Position numbers and translations under genes: made by a program
Shown here: positions 1-5,130 of the stretch, in pieces
Layout: the number at the start of each line of letters is the position of its first letter
Position numbering within the stretch: position 1 is the stretch's first letter
From: Anaerolineae bacterium
GTDB taxonomy: Bacteria > Chloroflexota > Anaerolineae > CG2-30-64-16
Assembly (NCBI GenBank): GCA_025454565.1
Contig: JALOOE010000226.1
Coordinates: 1-5,130 of the forward strand
DNA: 5,130 nucleotides
Reading direction: 5' to 3'
The notes under the pieces: model-generated
Seen by the model: only the letters and a program-made list of their open reading frames with translations
Database searches by the model: none
What the model was told of the DNA's origin: nothing

Positions 1-224
1 GCGAAGGTCTGTCCGTCCGGGATGGTCAGGTTGATGTTGTCGAGAGCGACCACCTCCCCGCCTGCGCTATGCGTGGCCGCCTCATCCCGTGCCTGAGCAG
101 TCACGCGCTCGGCGAAGGCGCGATCGGCCTGGCCGGCCAAACGCCGGTTGGCCAGCACTGTCCTGCCCTCCGCCGATGCTCGCGTGAAGACTCGACTGAC
201 GTTCTCCAGCCGAATGGTGGACAT
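1..224 (-). CDS. Sugar-type ABC transporter ATP-binding protein, N-terminal fragment
   Basis: The gene starts with ATG at 222-224 and runs off the left edge after 74 full codons, so only the first part of the nucleotide-binding domain is present. Residues 4-13 (IRLENVSRVF) form the usual first strand. Residues 57-74 (EVVALDNINLTIPDGQTF) match the segment just before Walker A in MalK/UgpC/MsmX-type importers. Walker A itself and all later motifs lie outside the window. In most relatives these two segments are only about 8-15 residues apart; here about 40 charged, Ala/Arg-rich, probably helical residues (about 14-56) intervene. The protein would act on the inner face of the membrane, powering sugar or glycoside uptake. 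It follows the GH3 gene by 72 nt on the same strand. The ribosome site is weak (AGAGAG at 234-239, 9 nt from ATG). Family is fairly sure from the pre-Walker segment; substrate is inferred from context. Confidence 0.72.
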   Translation of the reverse strand, partial: MSTIRLENVSRVFTRASAEGRTVLANRRLAGQADRAFAERVTAQARDEAATHSAGGEVVALDNINLTIPDGQTF

Positions 225-250
225 ACAACGTCGCTCTCTGCCGCCTTGCT

Positions 251-274
251 CGGGCCGGTCTCACACCGTGCCCG
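251..274 (-). other. Intergenic bulged hairpin between GH3 and ABC ATPase genes
   Basis: Positions 251-259 pair with 265-268 and 270-274, giving nine base pairs with one unpaired base at 269 and a five-base loop at 260-264. On the minus-strand transcript this sits 22 nt past the GH3 stop and 26 nt before the ABC ATPase start. No T-run follows it in the direction of transcription, so it is not a standard intrinsic terminator. It could be an intercistronic stability element or attenuator, or a chance structure in GC-rich DNA. Confidence 0.35.
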
Positions 275-296
275 GCTCGGCGGCATGCTATGCCCT

Positions 297-2792
297 CTAC
301 TCCACTAACTTCAACGCAGCCACCGCTCGAATGTCCCGCGACGAGCTGCCGATCAGTACTTCGAAATCGCCCGGCTCGGCCACCCATGCCTTGCGCTCGG
401 GATCGTAAAACGACAAGGCGCGACTGTCCAACTCGAAGCGTACTGTCTGCGACTCGCCCGGTTGCAGTTCGATCTTGGCAAAACGCTTTAGCTCCTTGAT
501 GGGCCGCAGCAGGCTCGACACCAGATCGCGCACGTAAAGCTGCACGACCTCCTTGCCTGCCCGGTCACCGGTGTTCTTCACCGTCACCGAGACCGACACC
601 GGCTCGCCCGGCCTGAAAGTGTCCGTCACGCGCAGGTCGCTGTACTCGAATGAGGTATACGACAGGCCGTGGCCGAACGGGAAGAGCGGCTCGCTGCCCT
701 TGATATCGTAGTAGCGGTAGCCGACGAAGATCCCTTCGCCGTAACGCACATCTTTGCCGCCCGGGTAGTTCACGAAGGCCGGGGTGTCTTCCAGCCGTTT
801 CGGATAGGTCACCGAGAGCTTGCCGGAGGGGTTGACCTCGCCCAGCAGCACCCTGGCGACGGCGTTGCCGTTCTCCATGCCGGGATAGTAGGCCAGCAGC
901 AGGGCGGCAACCTCATCGACCCACGGCATCGCGACCGGCGCACCGACGTTCAACACCACGACCGTATTCGGGTTGGCGGCGGCCACAGCCCGGATCAGCT
1001 CGTTCTGCACACCACCGAGTTCCATGTCGGGCCGGTCGAGCCCTTCCGCCTCGTAGAAATTGGAATATCCGGCGAAGATCAACGCCACATCAGCCTCGCG
1101 AGCAACCTCGACCGCCTCAGCAATACCCGCAGCGGCTTCTTCAGCGGTCGGCGTGGCGCCGAAAAGGATCTGGATGTGCGGGAGATCAAGCCAGGCGGGC
1201 CGGACGAATTCGATCCTGATGTCATACACCTGCCCGCCGACCAACTTCACGGCCGCTTGCGCCTTAGTGACCGGCCAGGCATCCGTGCTTTGCGGGTTGT
1301 GGTTCGCCACCACCAGCTTGCCGTCCAGATAGATGCGCGCATCACCCGAATTCACCAGCCCCAGCGAGTAGGCGCCGGTCGAGGGCACGGTAAGCTGTCC
1401 GCTCCAGCGCACCGAGAAGGTCGGCGGGGTCTGTTCGAGCGGCGCAAAGGAGAGCCGCCAGAAGCGGAAACGAACATCGACGCGCTCGATGACGGGTGTG
1501 CCACTGAAATCGGGCGTGCCGAAGTACTCACCCAGGAGACCAACCCCTTCGCCACGGGCGGGCCTCAGGGTAGACGCCTGGATCATTGATAGATCGCGAA
1601 CATTGGTACAGCCCTTGGCGTAGTGGATCGCGACCCGGTCGCCCAGCCGCGCCCGCAAACCATCCAGCGGGCTCACTCGATAGGGCGGCTCGACCTGGGA
1701 GCTACCGCCGCCAGCGATCACCGCCTCGGCCGCATTCGGGCCGATGATGGCCACCGATTTCATCCGCTCCGGCCTGAGCGGCAGGACGCCGAGATCGTCC
1801 TTCAGCAGCGTGATCGCCTCTTCGGCCACCTCGCGCGCGAGCGCCTGGTGTTCCGGCGTGTTGAGCGCGCCGGCAGGGGTCGCCGGGCTGTCGAGCTTGC
1901 CGACGCGCGCCAGCAGTCTCAGCATACGGCGAGCCGCTTCGGTGATCACGGCCTCCTCGATCTGCCAGTTGTGCACGGCTTCAACCAGCAGTCGGTCATA
2001 GTACTTGGCGGGGCCGGGCATCTCGATATCCAGCCCGCCTTTGGCGGACTCAACGATGGTGTGGTTCGCACCCCAATCGGAGACGACGGCGCCGTCATAG
2101 TGCCACTCACCTTTCAGGATCTCGTTCAACAGGTGCTGGTGCTGGCTGGCGTAGTCGCCGTTGATCCGGTTGTATGCGCACATCACGGTCCAGGGATGCG
2201 CCTCATTGACCACCGCCTCGAACTGCGGCAAGTAGATCTCACGCAGCGTGCGTTCATCCACAATCGAGTTGCCGCGCATCCGCTCGACTTCCTGGTTGTT
2301 GCAGGCGTAGTGCTTGAGTGACGCGCCGACCCCCTGGCTCTGCACGCCCTTGACCCAGGCGACGCCGACGCGGCCCGCCAGGTAGGGATCTTCGGCGTAG
2401 GCTTCGAAGTTGCGGCCTGCCAGCGGGTGGCGCACGATGTTGACGCACGGGCCGAGGAGCACATCGCAGCCGAGCGCGTGGGTCTCCTCGGCCAACGCGA
2501 CCCCTACACGCTCGATCAGCGCCGGGTTCCAGGTGGCGGCCATCGCCACCCCGGTGGGGAATGCCGTTGCCGGCACAAAGGTGCGGCCGCGCTCGTTCAC
2601 CGTGCGGACCCCGTGCGGCCCGTCGGTCATGGTGAGCCACGGGATGCCCAGCCGCTCGATCGGCAGCGTGTGCCAGTTGTCCGCGCCGGACATCAGGCCG
2701 ACCTTCTCTTTCAACGTCAGCTTGCGCAGCAGCTCCTCGATGCGCTGCTCCATCTCGCCCGCGCGAGCATCTACGGATTGGGTGATCTTCAT
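297..2792 (-). CDS. Glycoside hydrolase family 3 beta-glucosidase (or related beta-glycosidase) with PA14 insert
   Basis: This complete 831-residue enzyme should hydrolyse terminal beta-linked sugars with retention of configuration. The N-terminal GH3 barrel spans about residues 15-300, with TMTDGPHGVR (sugar-binding D57), GRNFE (R127), LKHY (K160-H161) and VVSDWGA, whose D239 is the expected nucleophile. The second alpha/beta domain begins near 325 and is interrupted by a PA14 domain (about 412-546, with GAYSLGLVNSGDARIYLDGK at 473-492). It resumes with EAEGLDR, where E583 is the likely acid/base by analogy with PA14-type yeast and Streptomyces GH3 enzymes. A fibronectin-III-like domain (about 730-800) ends the protein. 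I see no signal peptide or membrane segment, so it is probably cytoplasmic. The ATG at 2792 has AAGAGG 4 nt upstream; Met14 (codon 2751-2753) is an alternative because many relatives start near MEQRIEELL. All key residues are intact. Beta-xylosidase or a bifunctional activity is possible given the kinase nearby. Confidence 0.95.
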   Translation of the reverse strand: MKITQSVDARAGEMEQRIEELLRKLTLKEKVGLMSGADNWHTLPIERLGIPWLTMTDGPHGVRTVNERGRTFVPATAFPTGVAMAATWNPALIERVGVALAEETHALGCDVLLGPCVNIVRHPLAGRNFEAYAEDPYLAGRVGVAWVKGVQSQGVGASLKHYACNNQEVERMRGNSIVDERTLREIYLPQFEAVVNEAHPWTVMCAYNRINGDYASQHQHLLNEILKGEWHYDGAVVSDWGANHTIVESAKGGLDIEMPGPAKYYDRLLVEAVHNWQIEEAVITEAARRMLRLLARVGKLDSPATPAGALNTPEHQALAREVAEEAITLLKDDLGVLPLRPERMKSVAIIGPNAAEAVIAGGGSSQVEPPYRVSPLDGLRARLGDRVAIHYAKGCTNVRDLSMIQASTLRPARGEGVGLLGEYFGTPDFSGTPVIERVDVRFRFWRLSFAPLEQTPPTFSVRWSGQLTVPSTGAYSLGLVNSGDARIYLDGKLVVANHNPQSTDAWPVTKAQAAVKLVGGQVYDIRIEFVRPAWLDLPHIQILFGATPTAEEAAAGIAEAVEVAREADVALIFAGYSNFYEAEGLDRPDMELGGVQNELIRAVAAANPNTVVVLNVGAPVAMPWVDEVAALLLAYYPGMENGNAVARVLLGEVNPSGKLSVTYPKRLEDTPAFVNYPGGKDVRYGEGIFVGYRYYDIKGSEPLFPFGHGLSYTSFEYSDLRVTDTFRPGEPVSVSVTVKNTGDRAGKEVVQLYVRDLVSSLLRPIKELKRFAKIELQPGESQTVRFELDSRALSFYDPERKAWVAEPGDFEVLIGSSSRDIRAVAALKLVE

Positions 2793-2796
2793 GGTG

Positions 2797-2802
2797 CCTC
2801 TT
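2797..2802 (-). promoter_or_regulatory. Ribosome binding site for the GH3 gene
   Basis: AAGAGG on the minus strand lies 4 nt before the ATG at 2790-2792, inside the 29-nt gap after the creatininase-family stop. The spacing is short but workable. It favours the first ATG over the internal Met14. Confidence 0.6.
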
Positions 2803-2821
2803 ATCGTGGTGAACTCGCCCG

Positions 2822-3619
2822 TTAGCGGTCGGCAACCTGCCGCACGCGAGAGAAAAACTCCCGGTTCAGCGCGGGGACAACGTTATCAGCCTTGACGGCC
2901 GCGATATATTCGGCGAGCGCGTCGACCTGAATCTGCCGCAACGCCGCGCCCTTCTCCGCGGAGGCGGTGCGCGCATCGCCGGCGTAGTGATCCGGGTAGT
3001 CGCTGTACCAACTGATCCCGCTGTGATTGGCCGGGACGTCTTTCAGGCGGCCGCGCGGATCGGCAGGATCGGGGGGCACTTTCTCCATCTGCACCAGCCC
3101 CGGATGATTCGCCAATGAAATGCTGGTCTCGCATTCGCAGGCATGGTGATGCAGCTTCGTCTCGACCAGCTCATCCCAGGCGCGGCGGCGTTCCTCGCTC
3201 AACGTGCCGGTGTAACGGTATACGCTGTATGGTTTCTCCTCCCACAGCGTACATTGCGCGAGGAAGGCCAGCCAGGCGGTGTTGCCGCCGTGGGCATTCA
3301 GCAGGATGATTTTCCCGAAGCCATTGCGGCCGATCTCGTCCAGCACCCCCTGGATCAGCTCCATCAGCAGCGTGGGCTTGACGGTGATCGTGCCCGGAAA
3401 GCAGCGCGCCTCGTAGATCTGGCCGAAATAGAAAGGTGGAAAGACCACCGCCGGCTCACGCTCGGCCGCCAGACAGGCGATCTTGTGGCCGTTGAGGAAA
3501 TCGGTGCCGAGCGGCAGGTGCTCGCTGTGCTTCTCGATGACACCGAGCGCGATGACGCATACGCCGGTCTCGCGCACGGCTCCGGCAAACTCTGTGGATG
3601 TCAGATGCTCCCATTGCAT
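2822..3619 (-). CDS. Creatininase-superfamily metal-dependent amidohydrolase
   Basis: This 265-residue protein has the length and motif order of the creatininase / creatinine amidohydrolase superfamily, whose members are di-metal cytosolic hydrolases acting on cyclic amides or similar rings. The signature is at 26-40 (GVIEKHSEHLPLGTD), giving candidate metal ligands E29, H31 and D40 with the E-x-H and eight-residue spacing typical of the family. NAHGGN at 108-113 supplies H110. HACECETS at 159-166 supplies E162/E164, matching the HAGEIETS-type motif of many members. True creatininase has a glutamate two residues after the second histidine; here that place is G112, so creatinine is an unlikely substrate. 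Known relatives include MftE (peptidase), the archaeal formamide hydrolase ArfB and an inositol-pathway ring hydrolase. The start has a very strong ribosome site. The GH3 gene begins 29 nt downstream, suggesting a shared transcript and a sugar-linked substrate. Family is sure; reaction unknown. Confidence 0.9.
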   Translation of the reverse strand: MQWEHLTSTEFAGAVRETGVCVIALGVIEKHSEHLPLGTDFLNGHKIACLAAEREPAVVFPPFYFGQIYEARCFPGTITVKPTLLMELIQGVLDEIGRNGFGKIILLNAHGGNTAWLAFLAQCTLWEEKPYSVYRYTGTLSEERRRAWDELVETKLHHHACECETSISLANHPGLVQMEKVPPDPADPRGRLKDVPANHSGISWYSDYPDHYAGDARTASAEKGAALRQIQVDALAEYIAAVKADNVVPALNREFFSRVRQVADR

Positions 3620-3626
3620 CGGACCG

Positions 3627-3633
3627 CCTCCTT
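3627..3633 (-). promoter_or_regulatory. Strong ribosome binding site for the creatininase-family gene
   Basis: AAGGAGG on the minus strand is a full anti-16S match, 7 nt before the ATG at 3617-3619. It fixes the start of the creatininase-family gene. It is the longest Shine-Dalgarno match in the window, which suggests independent, efficient initiation after the 102-nt gap. Confidence 0.8.
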
Positions 3634-3652
3634 TGGCTGATGTGAAGATCGT

Positions 3653-3709
3653 ACACAGATCACAAAAATTTCACCGAGCGAGATCCAAGTGATCCGTGGT
3701 CATCTGTGT
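3653..3709. repeat. Inverted repeat in the 102-nt gap between FAH and creatininase genes
   Basis: ACACAGAT at 3653-3660 is the perfect reverse complement of ATCTGTGT at 3702-3709, with 41 bases between them. The stretch between contains GATCCAAGTGATCC (3682-3695) and an AT-rich run (3664-3671) unlike the GC-rich surroundings. No coding frame covers the gap. The layout resembles short ATCTGTG-type intergenic repeats that I recall from several environmental bacterial genomes; that resemblance is from memory and untested. Confidence 0.55.
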
Positions 3710-3719
3710 CATCTGTGAG
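3682..3719. repeat. Tandem 9-bp ATCYGTG-like units
   Basis: TCATCTGTG occurs twice in perfect tandem at 3700-3708 and 3709-3717. Two diverged units precede it, ATCCAAGTG at 3683-3691 and ATCCGTGGTC at 3692-3701, so an ATC...GTG motif recurs every 9-10 bases four times. The last unit ends two bases before the FAH stop codon. Either of the two perfect copies can pair with the single opposite-strand copy at 3653-3660. Possible roles are a binding site for a protein, a mobile short repeat, or a transcript structure; the sequence alone does not decide. Confidence 0.6.
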
Positions 3720-3721
3720 CC

Positions 3722-4537
3722 TCAGCCCTGGGTCTCATTCTCCAGCGCCAGACCGCCGACCTCGACGCGCACCCGATCGCCCGCCATCAAGCTGAAGGTC
3801 TCATGGGGCACGATACCGGTGCCGGTCATAAGAAACGCGCCGCGGGGAAACTCCAGCTCGCGGTAGAGGTAGGTGGCCAGGTCCTCGAAGCTCCGCTTCA
3901 TGCGCGATGTCCGCGTCTCGCCCTCGAAGACGGGCTGGCCGCCGCGAGCAATCTTCAGCCCGATAGCCAGGTCACGCAGGGTGTCGACGTCTGCCAGGGC
4001 GATGCCCGGCCCGAGCGCGCACGAGCCGTTGTAGACCTTGGCCTGCGGCAGATAGAGCGGATTCTCACCTTCGATGTCGCGCGAAGAGACATCGTTGCCC
4101 GCACAATAGCCGACGATCGCGCCGCGCCGGTTGATCACCAGCGTCAGCTCCGGCTCCGGTACATTCCAGCGACTGTCCGCTCGCACACGGATCGCCTCGC
4201 CCGGCCCGACGACGCGCCAGCCTGCGGCTTTGAAAAAGAGCTCCGGGCGCTCGGCTTCATACACCTTCTGGTAGATGTCGCCCGTCGCCGACTCGGCTTT
4301 GCGGGCATCGCGGCTGCGCAGATAGGTGACACCGCTGGCCCACACTTCCTGCGACGGCTCGATGGGCGGCAGGAGTGCGCCTGCCGCCGGTTCGTCGGTT
4401 GCCAGCGCCCGGATCACGTCAACAACTCGATCCACATCATATTCCAGTGCCAGGTCCAGGGTGAACGCCCGCGGCAGAAAGCGACCATCGATGGCCCAAC
4501 GCGGGCCGGACTGCGTTTGATGTCGGGTGAGTAGCAT
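3722..4537 (-). CDS. FAH-family protein, probable 2-keto-3-deoxy-pentonate (arabinonate/xylonate) dehydratase
   Basis: The product is 271 residues. FAH-fold enzymes bind Mg2+ and act on 2-keto acids. The expected ligands are present: VPEPELT gives E128 and E130, GNDVSSRDIEG gives D149, and LYLPQAKVYN gives K167. The block around 147-170 (GNDVSSRDIEGENPLYLPQ) is the version I associate with Sulfolobus 2-keto-3-deoxy-D-arabinonate dehydratase (KdaD) and its bacterial relatives, rather than with fumarylacetoacetase or catechol-pathway hydratases. TGTGIVP at 238-244 is the conserved C-terminal loop. The likely reaction makes 2,5-dioxopentanoate (alpha-ketoglutarate semialdehyde) from a 2-keto-3-deoxy-pentonate, in the cytoplasm. 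The frame stays open to an ATG ending at 4699, but that extension overlaps the kinase gene and is Arg/Cys-rich, so I chose the ATG at 4535-4537, which has GGGGAGG 7 nt upstream. Only 2 nt separate it from the kinase stop, so coupling is expected. Another FAH-family hydrolase activity cannot be excluded. Confidence 0.85.
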   Translation of the reverse strand: MLLTRHQTQSGPRWAIDGRFLPRAFTLDLALEYDVDRVVDVIRALATDEPAAGALLPPIEPSQEVWASGVTYLRSRDARKAESATGDIYQKVYEAERPELFFKAAGWRVVGPGEAIRVRADSRWNVPEPELTLVINRRGAIVGYCAGNDVSSRDIEGENPLYLPQAKVYNGSCALGPGIALADVDTLRDLAIGLKIARGGQPVFEGETRTSRMKRSFEDLATYLYRELEFPRGAFLMTGTGIVPHETFSLMAGDRVRVEVGGLALENETQG

Positions 4538-4539
4538 GA

Positions 4540-5130
4540 TCACGCCTCCCCACTCGCGTGAAAAATCGGCTTGAGCGCCGGATAGAGTGCGCGATACTGA
4601 GCATACGCGCGTTCGTAGATTGTCACATTGGCGGAGATCGGCGCGGTGCGCTCGACAGGGCGTACGGTGGCGGCGCAGCTCTCGGCGACGCTCGCCCAAC
4701 GCCCAGCGCCTACACCCGCCAGCAACGCCGCGCCGTAAGCGGCGCCTTCGGTGGTGTTGACCGTAACCAGCTCGGCGTCCATGACATCGGCGAGGATTTG
4801 CCGCCAGAGCGCGCTCTTGGCGCCCCCGCCCGCCACACGCACCTGCGTGACCGGGCCGGCGCCGCGAATCAGCTCCATGCTGTCGCGCAGGCCGAAAGCC
4901 ACCCCTTCGAGCACAGCGCGCGTCATGTGCGACTGCGTGTGGCGCACGGTCAGCCCGACGAACGCGCCGCGCGCCAGCGGATCGGGGTACGGCGTACGCT
5001 CGCCCGTGAGGTAGGGCAGGAAGAACAGGCCCTCGCTCCCCGGCAGCACCTGTCTAGCCGGCGCGACGATATCATCGAACGAGGCTCCCGGCGCCAACGT
5101 ATCGCGATACCAGCGCAACGATCCGGCCGC
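4540..5130 (-). CDS. xylB: FGGY-family carbohydrate kinase, xylulokinase type, C-terminal fragment
   Basis: Only the last 196 residues are present. The frame is open through position 5130 (first codons read AAGSLRWYRD), so the TTG at 5116-5118 is an internal leucine and not a start. Family length is about 480-510 residues, so roughly the first 300 are missing. Fragment residues 34-60 contain LPYLTGERTPYPDPLARG, a hallmark of xylulokinases. EGVAFGLRDSMELI (75-88) and AGGGAKSALWRQILADV (100-116) form the FGGY_C signature and the ATP-binding glycine loop. TTEGAAYGAALLAG (126-139) is the usual closing helix. The enzyme would phosphorylate D-xylulose or a similar ketose with ATP, feeding the pentose phosphate pathway. 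The substrate-specifying N-terminal half is outside the window, so another FGGY kinase activity remains possible. The TGA is followed 2 nt later by the FAH start. Confidence 0.88.
   Translation of the reverse strand, partial: AAGSLRWYRDTLAPGASFDDIVAPARQVLPGSEGLFFLPYLTGERTPYPDPLARGAFVGLTVRHTQSHMTRAVLEGVAFGLRDSMELIRGAGPVTQVRVAGGGAKSALWRQILADVMDAELVTVNTTEGAAYGAALLAGVGAGRWASVAESCAATVRPVERTAPISANVTIYERAYAQYRALYPALKPIFHASGEA
4545..4551 (-). promoter_or_regulatory. Ribosome binding site for the FAH gene inside the kinase 3' end
   Basis: GGGGAGG on the minus strand lies 7 nt before the ATG at 4535-4537 and within the last codons of the kinase, whose TGA is at 4540-4542. It decides the FAH start against longer upstream ATGs and supports translational coupling of the two genes. 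Confidence 0.75.

Noticed and set aside
283..293. GCATGCTATGC near-palindrome just before the GH3 stop
   Set aside because: Only a 4-bp arm with a 3-base centre; too short to call an operator or terminator.
270..379. GCCCGGCTCGG occurring at 270-280 and 369-379
   Set aside because: An 11-bp match in GC-rich DNA, one copy in coding sequence and one in the gap, with no further extension; most likely chance.
669..1589. Long plus-strand open frame (306 codons) opposite the GH3 gene
   Set aside because: It is fully antisense to a well-supported GH3 enzyme; its product is rich in Arg, His, Asp and Gly with no recognisable domain, as expected of a shadow frame in GC-rich coding DNA.
1623..2321. 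Second plus-strand open frame (232 codons) opposite GH3
   Set aside because: Antisense to conserved GH3 motifs; composition and lack of domain mark it as a shadow frame.
3143..3640. Plus-strand open frame (165 codons) opposite the creatininase-family gene
   Set aside because: Covers the whole creatininase motif region in antisense; no domain seen.
3648..3653. TACGAT on the minus strand as a possible -10 box for the creatininase-family gene
   Set aside because: No acceptable -35 hexamer lies 16-18 nt upstream (the positions read GGTGAA or CGGTGA), so I do not call a promoter.
3803..4534. Plus-strand open frame (243 codons) opposite the FAH gene
   Set aside because: Antisense to the conserved FAH metal-binding block; no recognisable fold or convincing ribosome site.
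4538..4699. 54-codon N-terminal extension of the FAH gene
   Set aside because: It overlaps the conserved kinase C-terminus, is Arg/Cys-rich and unlike FAH N-termini; a strong ribosome site sits just before the internal ATG at 4537.
1..5130. Defence system, mobile element, CRISPR array or biosynthetic cluster
   Set aside because: No transposase, integrase, nuclease, toxin-antitoxin pair, array-like spacing or synthase gene is visible; the content is ordinary carbohydrate metabolism.

Overview
This window is a GC-rich (roughly 60-65% by eye), tightly packed stretch of a bacterial chromosome. All five recognisable genes lie on the minus strand, so transcription runs from high to low coordinates. 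In that order they are: the C-terminal part of an FGGY-family sugar kinase of xylulokinase type (cut by the right edge); a fumarylacetoacetate-hydrolase (FAH) fold protein resembling 2-keto-3-deoxy-pentonate dehydratases; a creatininase-superfamily amidohydrolase; a complete PA14-containing family 3 glycoside hydrolase; and the first 74 codons of a sugar-type ABC transporter ATPase (cut by the left edge). No tRNA, rRNA, transposase, CRISPR array or phage gene is visible. The gene mix, the protein flavour and the unusual N-terminal insert of the ABC ATPase suggest Chloroflexota (Anaerolineae or Chloroflexia type) or a similar GC-rich environmental heterotroph. This placement is an impression from family knowledge, not a search result.

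Layout: kinase (4540-5130, partial), a 2-nt gap, FAH protein (3722-4537), a 102-nt gap holding a short-repeat intergenic element, creatininase-family protein (2822-3619), a 29-nt gap, GH3 enzyme (297-2792), a 72-nt gap with a bulged hairpin, then the ABC ATPase (1-224, partial). The kinase and FAH genes are almost certainly translationally coupled: the FAH Shine-Dalgarno sequence lies inside the last codons of the kinase. The creatininase and GH3 genes are very probably co-transcribed. Whether the whole set is one transcript depends on the 102-nt and 72-nt gaps, where I see neither a convincing promoter nor a canonical terminator.

Together the genes look like part of a carbohydrate scavenging and catabolic cluster. 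The ABC ATPase would energise oligosaccharide or glycoside uptake. The GH3 enzyme, which has no signal peptide, would remove a beta-linked sugar in the cytoplasm. The kinase would phosphorylate a ketopentose or similar sugar, and the FAH protein would dehydrate a 2-keto-3-deoxy sugar acid. The creatininase-family protein has no assigned role; its placement suggests an amide, lactam or cyclic substrate linked to the same sugar. Nothing here proves a new system. The most interesting points are the pairing of a kinase-route enzyme with an oxidative-route dehydratase, the orphan creatininase homologue with a non-classical metal motif, the N-terminal insert of the ABC ATPase and the repeat-bearing gap.
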